A stretch of 12,837 nt of DNA from JBDTNK01 sp039933775 (GTDB lineage: Bacteria; Chloroflexota; Limnocylindria; QHBO01). The stretch is taken from positions 1 to 12,837 of the forward strand of contig JBDTNK010000058.1 in NCBI GenBank assembly GCA_039933775.1, written 5' to 3'. Below, piece after piece: positions 1 through 6,844 of the stretch. The notes beneath the pieces were generated by a model, which saw nothing but the letters and a program-made list of their open reading frames with translations, searched no databases and was not told the origin of the DNA. The translations under genes were made by a program, and so were the position numbers. How positions within the stretch are numbered: position 1 is the first letter of the stretch; each line of letters begins with the position of its first letter.

Positions 1-585
1 CTCGAGCGCCGGCAGCGGGGTCTCCTGCAGCAGCCACGCATCCCACGTCGGCGGCTCCAAGATGACCGGCATGCGGTGATGGAACGGCGAGACGACCTCG
101 TTCGGGGTCGTTGTGATGACGGTGCAGGTGTACAGCCGAGCGGCGGTCTCGGGATCGCGCCACACCGACCACAGGCCGGCGAAGGCGAGCGGCGTGCCGT
201 CGCGACGCTGTATCGCCCACGGCTCGGGCCTAGGGCGGCCACCGCGTGGACCCGGCGGACCATCGCGCCGCCACTCGAAGAACGCGTCGGCCGGCACGAT
301 GCAGCGCCGCGTGCGCAACGCGCCACGAAAGGCGGACGAGGTGGTGACGGTCTCGGCACGGGCGTTGATCATCCGCGCGCCCTCGCGCGGCGATGTCGCC
401 CACACCGGCACCAGGCCCCAGCGGAAGGTGTCGACCAGGCGCTCCTCGTGTGGCTGGAGCACGGCGCTCACCTCGTCGGTGGGGGCGACGTTGTACTGCT
501 CGCCGGGCAGGCGCCCGACGGCCGTGGCCGCGTAGACCTGGGCCAGGTCGTCCGCCGAGCGTGGTTGCGCGAATCGTCCGCACAT
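1..585 (-). CDS. SOS response-associated peptidase (SRAP/YedK/HMCES family), C-terminus cut by the window edge
   Basis: SRAP proteins bind abasic sites in single-stranded DNA and form a protective covalent crosslink through the N-terminal cysteine. Reading leftwards, the frame stays open for 195 codons to base 1. It begins Met-Cys-Gly-Arg-Phe, the family hallmark. The active-site set is visible: Cys2, Asn32 and Pro35 in YNVAPT, Asn74 in INARAET, Glu104 in FFEW, and His169 in the HHRMPVIL segment. The start was set at 585 because Met removal must expose Cys2; an in-frame ATG three codons upstream (594) would bury it. The family is usually about 200-240 residues, so only a short tail is missing. 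It diverges from the PFK gene, with 142 nt between them. The crosslinking role is inferred from conserved residues; the family identity is clear. Confidence 0.93.
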   Translation of the reverse strand, partial: MCGRFAQPRSADDLAQVYAATAVGRLPGEQYNVAPTDEVSAVLQPHEERLVDTFRWGLVPVWATSPREGARMINARAETVTTSSAFRGALRTRRCIVPADAFFEWRRDGPPGPRGGRPRPEPWAIQRRDGTPLAFAGLWSVWRDPETAARLYTCTVITTTPNEVVSPFHHRMPVILEPPTWDAWLLQETPLPALE

Positions 586-592
586 GGCCCGC

Positions 593-598
593 ATTGTG
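593..598 (-). promoter_or_regulatory. Candidate -10 box (CACAAT) for the SRAP gene, leaderless-type spacing
   Basis: On the minus strand CACAAT matches four of six TATAAT positions and lies 7 nt before the ATG that gives Cys2. Transcription would begin at or near the start codon. No -35 consensus and no Shine-Dalgarno are seen. An 11-base palindrome, CCACGGCGTGG, lies just upstream at 601-611. Confidence 0.35.
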
Positions 599-674
599 CC
601 CCACGGCGTGGCGCGGAGCCCTTCGCTAGGATGAGAAGCGCCGCGGCCGACCGCGCCGCGCAACGCAGAGCTCG

Positions 675-700
675 ACCCAGCGGCACAACCCAGCGGCACA
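675..700. repeat. Perfect 13-bp tandem duplication in the PFK leader
   Basis: The 13-mer ACCCAGCGGCACA occurs twice head to tail, at 675-687 and 688-700. It lies in the divergent intergenic region, 27 nt before the PFK start codon. It may be a simple slippage duplication or a doubled regulator site; the sequence alone does not decide. Confidence 0.85.
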
Positions 701-714
701 TTTCAGCAAGCACC

Positions 715-719
715 AGGTG
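715..719 (+). promoter_or_regulatory. Ribosome binding site of the PFK gene
   Basis: AGGTG lies 8 nt upstream of the ATG at 728. It supports this start and shows that the PFK message carries a leader, unlike several other genes in the window. Confidence 0.6.
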
Positions 720-727
720 CAGTCTCG

Positions 728-1918
728 ATGGACCACTTCCGCATCGGCGTCCTGACCGGCGGCGGCGACGTTCCCGGCCTCAACAGCGTGATCAAGAGCG
801 TGGTCTACAAGACCACCGAGCTCGGCGGCGAGGTGGTGGGCATCCGCCGCGGATGGGAGGGCCTGACCCATGTTCGCCTCCAGGATGGGGCCGATGAGCG
901 CTACATCCGTCCGCTGACGCGCACGAACACGCGGACGATCGACCGTTCGGGCGGCACCACGCTGCACACCTCGCGCACGAACCCGCAGCGGATGGTGCAT
1001 GACGCGCTGCCGGCGCACGTCGACGCCGCGCGGCTCAACCGCTGGCAGGTTGGCGAGAATCGCTACGACCTGACGCCGCTGGTCCTCGAGAACATCGAGC
1101 GGCTGCGGCTGACGCACCTCGTCGCGATCGGCGGCGACGATACGCTCAGCTTCGCCGCGCGGCTGGGGGTTGAGGGCGTACCCCTGATCGCGATCCCCAA
1201 GACCATGGACAACGACGTGCCGGGGACCGAGTACTGCATCGGCTTCAGCTCGGCGGTCACCCGCGCCAAGGAGCTCATCAACCGCCAGCGCACCACGTTG
1301 GGCAGCCACGAGCGGATCGGCGTCTTTCGCATCTTCGGGCGCAACAGCGGCTACAGCGCCTGGTACGCGGCCTACGTCACGAGCAGCCGCTGCGTCATCC
1401 CCGAGGCGCCGTTCGACCTCGATCGGCTGTGTGAGCTGCTCGTCGAGGATCGGCGCCTCAACCCATCGGGCTATGCGCTGGTGATCGCCAGCGAGGGAGC
1501 CGTGTGGCGTGGCGGATCGGTCGCGGAGGTGGGGGAGGCTGACATGTACGGCCACCGCCACAAGGCCAACGTAGGCGAATCGATCGCCGAGGAGATCCGG
1601 CGCCGCTCCGGGATCGAGACCGTCCACAGCGACCTGACCTACGACCTGCGCTCCGGCGAGCCCGATGCGCTCGACACGATGGTCGGCATCACCTTCGCGA
1701 ACGTGGCGCTGGATCTCATCCATTCAGGGGTCACCGGGCGCATGGTCGCGATCAACGAGGGCAAGTACGGCCACGCGGTGCTGCCCGATGGCAAGGGCGG
1801 GGCGCGCACCATCGACGTCGCGTCGCTCTACAACACCGATCGCTATCGGCCGATCTACACCGACAAGCTCGGCTCGCCGCTGCTCCTGGGTCCCGCGGTC
1901 GCATCGGACCCCGAATGA
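728..1918 (+). CDS. 6-phosphofructokinase, group-III-like, probably pyrophosphate-dependent
   Basis: The enzyme phosphorylates fructose 6-phosphate to the 1,6-bisphosphate, the committing step of glycolysis, in the cytoplasm. The 396-residue protein opens with the glycine-rich loop GVLTGGGDVPGLN (residues 7-19). It carries GGDDT at 135-139 and PKTMDND at 157-163, with Asp161 as the expected catalytic base. FGRNSGY and an ASEGA segment follow, as in PFKs. ATP enzymes such as E. coli PfkA have Gly at the positions of Asp138 and Lys158 (GGDGS, PGTIDND). Asp plus Lys is the PPi-type pair, so PPi is the likelier donor and the step may be reversible. The stop overlaps the next start in ATGA, suggesting translational coupling to the MFS gene. 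Family is certain; donor is inference. Confidence 0.93.
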   Translation: MDHFRIGVLTGGGDVPGLNSVIKSVVYKTTELGGEVVGIRRGWEGLTHVRLQDGADERYIRPLTRTNTRTIDRSGGTTLHTSRTNPQRMVHDALPAHVDAARLNRWQVGENRYDLTPLVLENIERLRLTHLVAIGGDDTLSFAARLGVEGVPLIAIPKTMDNDVPGTEYCIGFSSAVTRAKELINRQRTTLGSHERIGVFRIFGRNSGYSAWYAAYVTSSRCVIPEAPFDLDRLCELLVEDRRLNPSGYALVIASEGAVWRGGSVAEVGEADMYGHRHKANVGESIAEEIRRRSGIETVHSDLTYDLRSGEPDALDTMVGITFANVALDLIHSGVTGRMVAINEGKYGHAVLPDGKGGARTIDVASLYNTDRYRPIYTDKLGSPLLLGPAVASDPE

Positions 1919-3357
1919 CCGATGGTGGCGACGCGGCGGCCGCCCGCCGCTCGCGCACCTGGCTGACCGTCGGGCTCATCAGCCTCATCACCGCGGTCGC
2001 CTTCGAGGGCATGGCGGTGCCGACGGCGATGCCGGCGATGGTCGGCGAGCTGGGCGGGCTGGAGCTGTACGGCTGGTCCTTCAGCTCGTTCTGGCTCACG
2101 AACCTGATCGGCATCAGCCTCGCCGGCATGGACGCCGATCGGCGCGGGCCGGGGCGCGCAATCGGCATCGGCGTCGCCTTCTTCACCGCCGGCATGCTCG
2201 TCTCGGGCCTGGCGGGCTCGATGGAGGTCGTCATCGTCGGGCGCGCGGTGCAGGGCTTCGGCGCAGGCGCGATCGGGGCGATCGTGTACGTGGTCATCGC
2301 ACGCGGCTACCCGGCGTCAGAGATGCCGCGCATGATCGCCTACCTGTCGAGCGCGTGGGTCGTGCCGGGCCTCGTGGGGCCGGCCCTGGCTGGCCTGGTG
2401 GCCGATACGCTCAGCTGGCGCTGGGTCTTCCTGGGTCTCGTGCCGCCGATCGCGCTGATCGGGATCGCGGTCGCGCGTCACATTGCGGCGCTGGGGCCTT
2501 CGGCCGATGCGCCGACCACGGAGCGCACGGAGCTGCGCCAACGCGTCTTCGACGCGGTGCGGCTGGCCGTTGGCAGCAGCGCGCTGCTCTTCGCCCTGAC
2601 CGTGGGACAGCCGCTGGTCGCCGTCGCGCTGCTGCTGGTCGGTGGCTGGCTGACGCTGGCCGCGCTGCGCCGCCTCCTGCCACCGGGAACGCTGCTGGCG
2701 CGCCACGGCCGGCCGGCGGTGATCGCGGCCATGTTCCTCGTCTCGTTCGCATTCTTCGGAACCGAGTCGTTCGTCCCGTTGGCGGTGACGAACGTACGCG
2801 GCGGCACCACGACCGCCGGCGGCCTGGCGCTCACCGCCGCCGCCGTCACGTGGGCCGCCGGCTCGTGGCTCCAGGCGCGGCTGGCTCCGACCCGTTCGCG
2901 GCGCCTCATCGTGGGCAGCGGCGCGGCGTGCATCGCGATCGGCATCGGGATCGTGGCACTCATCCTCCTGCCCGCCGCACCGATCTGGCTCGCGCCGCTC
3001 GGCTGGGGCGTGGCGGGGCTGGGTATGGGACTCGCGAACTCGACGCTTGCGCTGCTCATCCTCGAGACCGCCGCGCCGGGGCAGGAGGGCGCCTCCTCCG
3101 CTGCGCTGCAGCAGATGTTCACCCTGGGCACGGCGCTCGGCGCTGGCATCGGAGGCGCCATGGTCGCGGTGGCCGAAACGTCGAACCTGGCGCTGGCCAC
3201 CGGGATCGGCGCCGCGGACGCGGCGATGGTCATTGCGGCGGTCATCGCGGTGCTCGTGGCGCTGCGTGTGCCGGCCCGCCCGCCTGGCGGGCGCCGGACG
3301 GACGTCGCGCAGCTCAGTCCCGAACCGGTCGCGCATGCCGGCGTGCACGGCGGCTGA
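1915..3357 (+). CDS. MFS transporter, EmrB/QacA-like (DHA2 type) drug/proton antiporter
   Basis: A 480-residue, very hydrophobic inner-membrane protein. The short cytosolic N-terminus is followed by TM1 (about 17-38) with a buried Glu31. MFS motif A is degenerate at 71-81 (GMDADRRGPGR). RAVQGFGAG at 110-118 and the antiporter motif C segment with GPALAG at 155-160 follow, then SWRWVF at 167-172, typical of EmrB/QacA proteins. A hydrophobic pair in the middle (about 215-250) suggests 14 rather than 12 membrane segments. Exporters of this type use the proton gradient to expel drugs or metabolites; the substrate cannot be read here. The ATG overlaps the PFK stop by 4 nt, so the two are very likely co-transcribed. 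It could instead export a sugar or organic acid linked to glycolysis. Confidence 0.88.
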   Translation: MTDGGDAAAARRSRTWLTVGLISLITAVAFEGMAVPTAMPAMVGELGGLELYGWSFSSFWLTNLIGISLAGMDADRRGPGRAIGIGVAFFTAGMLVSGLAGSMEVVIVGRAVQGFGAGAIGAIVYVVIARGYPASEMPRMIAYLSSAWVVPGLVGPALAGLVADTLSWRWVFLGLVPPIALIGIAVARHIAALGPSADAPTTERTELRQRVFDAVRLAVGSSALLFALTVGQPLVAVALLLVGGWLTLAALRRLLPPGTLLARHGRPAVIAAMFLVSFAFFGTESFVPLAVTNVRGGTTTAGGLALTAAAVTWAAGSWLQARLAPTRSRRLIVGSGAACIAIGIGIVALILLPAAPIWLAPLGWGVAGLGMGLANSTLALLILETAAPGQEGASSAALQQMFTLGTALGAGIGGAMVAVAETSNLALATGIGAADAAMVIAAVIAVLVALRVPARPPGGRRTDVAQLSPEPVAHAGVHGG

Positions 3358-3368
3358 CGCCGGAGATC

Positions 3369-3402
3369 CGCGACCGACGGTTGTATCGCGACCGACGGTT
3401 GT
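3369..3402. repeat. 16-bp perfect direct repeat upstream of the patatin gene
   Basis: CGCGACCGACGGTTGT occurs at 3369-3384 and again at 3387-3402, a period of 18 bp with a 2-bp spacer. It fills about half of the 70-bp gap between the MFS stop and the patatin start and ends 25 nt before that start. Two same-face-offset copies could be an operator, or a recent duplication. Confidence 0.85.
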
Positions 3403-3427
3403 CAGGCTGGAGGCCCAGGATGGCGCC

Positions 3428-4396
3428 ATGACCGATGACCGACGCCTCATCCTCTCCGTCGACGGCGGTGGCGTGCGCGGCATCATCCCCGCCACGCTGC
3501 TGGCGGGACTCGAGCAAGCCACCGGTCGCGCAACGCGTGACACGTTCGACTTCCTGGCCGGTACGTCGGCCGGCGCGCTGATCGTGGGCGGCCTCGTGGC
3601 GGGCCTGCCGGCGGAGCGCGTCGCGTCGCTCATCGGCGAGCGTGCCGGCGAGATCGTTCGGCGCCAGCCCTGGAGCCTCCCGGCGCGCATCCTCACCGGC
3701 TCGATGTACGACATCGGTGCGCTGAACCGGCTGATCGCGTACGAGCTCGGTCCGGAGGCGGCGCGCTGGAGCATGAACGACTCGCCGCGCGACCTGCTCG
3801 TCACCGCCAAGCGGGTCAGCGACGGCATGCAGTGGTACTTCGTGCGCGACAGCGCTCGCAATGCCGCGCGCTTCGGCGGCGTGTCGTTGCTCGACGCGAT
3901 CACCGCCTCGGTCGCGGCGCCGACCCTCTTCGCCCCGTGGCGCATCAGCGGCATCGGCGAGCTGGTCGACGGCGGGGCGGGCGTGGCAGGTAACCCGGTC
4001 TACCAAGCCTGCGTCGAGGCGTTCGACTATGCCGAGGGTTACGATCCTGCGCGCACCACGATCGTCAGCCTGGGAACCGGCTGGTACCCGCAGCGCCGCC
4101 GCCCACGCTGGCTCTGGCCGTGGATCGAGTGGCTGCTGAGCGAGCTTTTCCGCTCGCCGGGCGAGCAGCAGACCGAGATCGTGCGCCGCCACTACCGTTC
4201 GGCCGCCTTCTACCGGCTCGACGTCCGGCTGCCGCGCGATATCGGGCTCGATGCCTTCGACCAGCTGCCCGACCTGCGCCGGATCGGCGAGTCGTTCGCC
4301 GCGGAGGTCGACTGGGCGCCGATCCTGGCCGGCGAGGACTCGCCCTTCCGCATCACCGACGCCACCACCCTGCCGCACCAGTACGTGAACGACTAG
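3428..4396 (+). CDS. Patatin-like phospholipase / lipid acyl hydrolase
   Basis: A 322-residue cytoplasmic-looking serine hydrolase with no signal peptide. The oxyanion loop DGGGVRG is at 12-18, the nucleophile elbow GTSAG at 45-49 gives Ser47, and the dyad Asp181 sits in VDGG (180-183). These are the defining patatin residues, so esterase or phospholipase A-type activity on acyl lipids is expected. The start at 3428 is chosen because the conserved core begins seven residues later and AGGA at 3417-3420 lies 7 nt upstream. The frame stays open further left to 3047, but that would overlap the upstream MFS gene. No neighbouring nucleotide cyclase or bacteriocin-type genes suggest a CBASS (CapV) role, so a housekeeping lipid role is the default. 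Confidence 0.9.
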   Translation: MTDDRRLILSVDGGGVRGIIPATLLAGLEQATGRATRDTFDFLAGTSAGALIVGGLVAGLPAERVASLIGERAGEIVRRQPWSLPARILTGSMYDIGALNRLIAYELGPEAARWSMNDSPRDLLVTAKRVSDGMQWYFVRDSARNAARFGGVSLLDAITASVAAPTLFAPWRISGIGELVDGGAGVAGNPVYQACVEAFDYAEGYDPARTTIVSLGTGWYPQRRRPRWLWPWIEWLLSELFRSPGEQQTEIVRRHYRSAAFYRLDVRLPRDIGLDAFDQLPDLRRIGESFAAEVDWAPILAGEDSPFRITDATTLPHQYVND

Positions 4397-4447
4397 GCCG
4401 CGGCGCGGCCGCTCGTGCGCGCGGTCTGGAGCCCTTGATGAGCAGGC

Positions 4448-4611
4448 ACTCGCGCACCGGCGGGAGTATCGGAGACTTATTGGTCGTTGCTCCCGCAGGC
4501 TGGCGGCAAATGGGCAATATCGCGCCCCAATGCGGATCCTGATTCGCCGTTCGTCCCGCCCGTGATCCAGATCGGCGAGGACTTGGCCGTTACTCCCGCC
4601 GGCGCGCGAGT
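4448..4611. repeat. Intergenic repeat cluster: 25-bp inverted repeat plus three direct copies of a CGTTnnTCCCGC motif
   Basis: The 4397-4701 gap holds no convincing gene. A 25-nt arm at 4448-4472 is the reverse complement of 4587-4611 with 23 of 25 matches. Three direct copies of a 15-mer with the form GYCGTTnnTCCCGCM lie at 4483-4497, 4546-4560 and 4586-4600. The blocks 4468-4500 and 4571-4603 also align over 33 nt as imperfect direct repeats. In addition, 4457-4466 can pair locally with 4490-4499 (one mismatch), so it has two competing partners. The segment around 4468-4550 is visibly AT-richer than its surroundings. It may be a dispersed intergenic element, a small MITE-like remnant or a structured leader. 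No flanking target duplication was found. Confidence 0.7.
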
Positions 4612-4688
4612 CGGTCGGCGCGCCCGTGCCTCGCGCCGAGAGCCCCGCGGCCTGGCCATCTGCGGTATCGCGGCGCCGCTTCGCCGCT

Positions 4689-4694
4689 TAGACT
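4689..4694 (+). promoter_or_regulatory. Candidate -10 box (TAGACT) for the FAD oxidoreductase gene, leaderless-type
   Basis: TAGACT fits TANNNT and lies 7 nt before the GTG start at 4702. Transcription would start at or next to the start codon. No Shine-Dalgarno is present, which fits a leaderless message. Confidence 0.5.
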
Positions 4695-4701
4695 CGCCAT
4701 C

Positions 4702-5937
4702 GTGAATGACGCGGCACCCCGATTTGGCCCGCTCCCGTCATCGGCCGATCTCGTCATCGTCGGCGGCGGCATCGTCGGTTGCGCCACCGCCTTCTTCGCG
4801 GCGCAGGCTGGGCTGCGCGTCGTGGTGCTCGAGCGCCGGCCGGCGCTTGCGACGCTCACCACGCCGGCGAGCACCGGCGCCTTCCGGCTGCAGTTCGACA
4901 ACCCCGAGGAGGTCGGGCTCGTGCGCGAGGGCGTCGAGCTGTGGGATGACTTCGCCGCGCGTACCGGCCTCTCCGGTTGGGACCTGGCGATCAAGCATGG
5001 CGGCTACCTGTTCTGCTCACTGACCGATGCGACCGTCGAGCGCTCGCGCCGCCTCGTCGCGCGCCAGCGCGCCTGGGGCCTGACCGACGTCGAGCTTCTC
5101 TCCGGCGACGAGGCGCGCGCACGCTGGCCATGGCTCTCGCCGGCGGTGCGCGGCGCTCGCTACCGTGCCGGCGATGGATGGCTCGACCCCAAGCGCCTGG
5201 CGATCGGCTACGCGACCGCGGCCAGCGCGACCACCGGCCCGGCGGCGACCTTCGTTACCGGCTGCACGGTGACGGGCTTCGAGCTCAGCGAGGACGGCTC
5301 GCGCCTGCGAGGCGTCCAGACGTCGCGCGGCAAGATCGCCACTGACCTCGTGGTGCTGGCGCCCGGGCCCTTCCTGGCGCCGGTCGCGGCCCTTGCCGGC
5401 ATGAGGCTCGACGTCCGTCCCACACGGCGCCAGAAGCTCCTCATCCCGGAGATGGCCGCCATCCCCGCGGACGCGCCGATGACGATCGAGGAGGAGACCG
5501 CGGCCCACTGGCGTCCGTGGCAGCGCGGCTGCCTGGCGCTCTTCACCGACCCCGCCGAACAGCCCGATGAGCCGCGCGATCCACTGCCGATCGACCACGG
5601 CTGGGCCTTCGGCCTGCTCGACCCGTCGAGCGATCACGCACTGGCACGGGTGGCGCCGCTGTGGGCCGATGCCTGGCGTGCCGGATCGGTCTCCGGCTGG
5701 TCGCTGCAGGCCGGCCAGTACGAGGTGACGCCCGACCGGCGCCCGTACCTGGGGCCGGCGGGAAGCATCGGTCCGGACGGGATCCATCTCAACGGCGGCT
5801 ATTCGGGGCACGGGATCATGGCCTCCGCGGCGGGGAGCCGGATGGTCGTCGACGCCATCACGGGACGCCCCGATCCGCGCGCCGCGGCGTTCCGGGCGGA
5901 TCGGACGATCGCCGAGCGGGAGCACGACATCCTGTGA
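4702..5937 (+). CDS. FAD-dependent oxidoreductase, DAO family (glycine / D-amino acid / sarcosine oxidase-like)
   Basis: A 411-residue cytoplasmic flavoprotein. A Rossmann FAD-binding motif sits near the N-terminus (VIVGGGIVG, 18-26), with Glu44 closing the second strand (VVVLERR) to bind the ribose. STGAFRLQF around residues 57-65 and the C-terminal FAD segment (NGGYSGHG, 364-371), preceded by TPDRRPYLGP (343-352), match the DAO fold. Such enzymes oxidise secondary or primary amines of amino acids to imines, passing electrons to oxygen or another acceptor. The exact amine is not readable; sarcosine- or glycine-type substrates are usual guesses. The GTG at 4702 is the first start in frame after a TAGACT box. 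The next gene, also a redox flavoenzyme, begins 25 nt after the stop, but has its own -10-like box. Confidence 0.9.
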   Translation: MNDAAPRFGPLPSSADLVIVGGGIVGCATAFFAAQAGLRVVVLERRPALATLTTPASTGAFRLQFDNPEEVGLVREGVELWDDFAARTGLSGWDLAIKHGGYLFCSLTDATVERSRRLVARQRAWGLTDVELLSGDEARARWPWLSPAVRGARYRAGDGWLDPKRLAIGYATAASATTGPAATFVTGCTVTGFELSEDGSRLRGVQTSRGKIATDLVVLAPGPFLAPVAALAGMRLDVRPTRRQKLLIPEMAAIPADAPMTIEEETAAHWRPWQRGCLALFTDPAEQPDEPRDPLPIDHGWAFGLLDPSSDHALARVAPLWADAWRAGSVSGWSLQAGQYEVTPDRRPYLGPAGSIGPDGIHLNGGYSGHGIMASAAGSRMVVDAITGRPDPRAAAFRADRTIAEREHDIL

Positions 5938-5950
5938 CCGTGCGCCGGCG

Positions 5951-5956
5951 TAAGGT
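5951..5956 (+). promoter_or_regulatory. Candidate -10 box (TAAGGT) before the LLM oxidoreductase gene
   Basis: TAAGGT fits TANNNT and lies 6 nt before the ATG at 5963, the spacing expected for a leaderless start. The overlapping AAGGTGG (5952-5958) could also act as a Shine-Dalgarno, though only 4 nt would separate it from the ATG. Confidence 0.45.
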
Positions 5957-5962
5957 GGCGCC

Positions 5963-6841
5963 ATGAAGGCCGGGCTACAGATCAACAGCTTCACGTGGGC
6001 CGGCGGACCGACCGAGATCGGCCCCACGCTGGCCGAGGCGGCGCGGCTGGCCGACGACGTCGGTTTTGACTCGATCTGGGTCATGGACCACTTTTTCCAG
6101 ATCCGTGGGCTCGGCCCGCCCGAGGACCCGATGCTCGAGGGCATGACGGCGCTCGGGTTCATGGCCGCGCACACGCGACGCGCGAGGCTGGGCCTCATGG
6201 TCGGAGGGATCCACTACCGCCACCCTGGGCTGTGGGCCAAGGCGGTGACGACGCTCGACGTGCTGTCCGGAGGCCGCGCCTGGCTGGGCTTGGGGGCCGC
6301 CTGGAACGAGGAGGAATCGACCGCCCTCGGCTTCCCGATGCCGCCGCTGCGCCAGCGCTTCGAGCTGCTCGAGGAGACGCTGCAGCTGTGCCTCCAGATG
6401 TGGGAGGGCGAGCGCGGCAGCGAGGGTCGGCTGGAGGGCAGGCACGTCACCGCCACGCGGCTGCTCAACGCGCCGCAGGCCATCAGCCGGCCGCATCCGC
6501 CGATCATGGTCGGCGGTGGCGGTGAGCAGCGGACGTTGAAGCTGGCGGCGCGCTACGGCGACGCGTGCAACATCCTGCGCGCCACCCCGGAGACGCTGCG
6601 CCACAAGTACGCGGTCCTGCGCGAGCACTGCGAGCGGCTGGACCGCCCGTACGAGGAGATCGAGCGCTCGGCGCTCGGATCGGTTGACCTCGGGCGCGAG
6701 GAGCCGGCTCGGGCAGCCGAGCGCTTCCGCTCGCTGGAAGAGGCGGGCGCCCAGCACGTGATCTTCAGCGTACGCGGGACCGACTACCTGCCGCGCCTCG
6801 AGCGCATCGGCAACGAGCTGCTGCCGCTCCTGCGCGACTGA
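5963..6841 (+). CDS. LLM-class F420-dependent oxidoreductase
   Basis: A 292-residue luciferase-like monooxygenase-fold (TIM-barrel) protein. Recognisable blocks are DDVGFDSIWVMDHFF (31-45), the YRHPGLWAKAVTTLDVLSGGR strand-helix (85-105), LGLGAAWNEEE (108-118) and PPIMVGGGGEQRTL in the second half, which forms the cofactor phosphate site. This arrangement is that of the F420 subgroup rather than FMN alkanal monooxygenases, so hydride transfer to or from F420 is expected; the substrate is unknown. It follows the DAO-family gene by 25 nt and may be read with it or from its own TAAGGT box. The stop codon lies 3 nt from the convergent proS stop. F420 use implies that the host makes this cofactor, which narrows the lineage. 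Confidence 0.9.
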   Translation: MKAGLQINSFTWAGGPTEIGPTLAEAARLADDVGFDSIWVMDHFFQIRGLGPPEDPMLEGMTALGFMAAHTRRARLGLMVGGIHYRHPGLWAKAVTTLDVLSGGRAWLGLGAAWNEEESTALGFPMPPLRQRFELLEETLQLCLQMWEGERGSEGRLEGRHVTATRLLNAPQAISRPHPPIMVGGGGEQRTLKLAARYGDACNILRATPETLRHKYAVLREHCERLDRPYEEIERSALGSVDLGREEPARAAERFRSLEEAGAQHVIFSVRGTDYLPRLERIGNELLPLLRD

Positions 6842-6844
6842 CGG

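Noticed and set aside
627..632. TAGGAT as a -10 box for the PFK gene
   Set aside because: It fits TANNNT and is placed sensibly, but no -35 is found at 16-18 bp and the leader would be about 90 nt; too weak to list as a feature.
626..1723. A 365-codon open frame on the minus strand
   Set aside because: It is antisense to the PFK gene, which has full family motifs, and extends into the divergent promoter region.
3280..3294. Inverted repeat GCCCGCC/GGCGGGC near the end of the first MFS gene
   Set aside because: It lies inside coding sequence in a GC-rich stretch, has almost no loop and no T-tract; explained by codon composition.
3047..3427. Longer N-terminus for the patatin protein
   Set aside because: It would overlap the MFS gene by 311 nt and add a basic low-complexity extension; the ATG at 3428 has a ribosome binding site and sits right before the conserved core.
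2317..3954. A 545-codon open frame on the minus strand
   Set aside because: It runs antisense across the MFS and patatin genes and has a composition-driven peptide without recognisable motifs.
3428..4396. Patatin gene as a CBASS (CapV) defence effector
   Set aside because: No CD-NTase, Cap2/Cap3 or other defence gene lies nearby; the neighbours are metabolic genes.
4396..4410. GC hairpin (GGCCGC-GGC-GCGGCC region) right after the patatin stop as a terminator
   Set aside because: The stem is only 6 bp and has no T-tract; such pairings are common by chance at this GC content.
4477..4659. A 60-codon minus-strand frame within the repeat cluster
   Set aside because: It is built from the repeat motifs, has no ribosome binding site or -10 box, and its homologous repeat blocks fall in different frames, which argues against coding.
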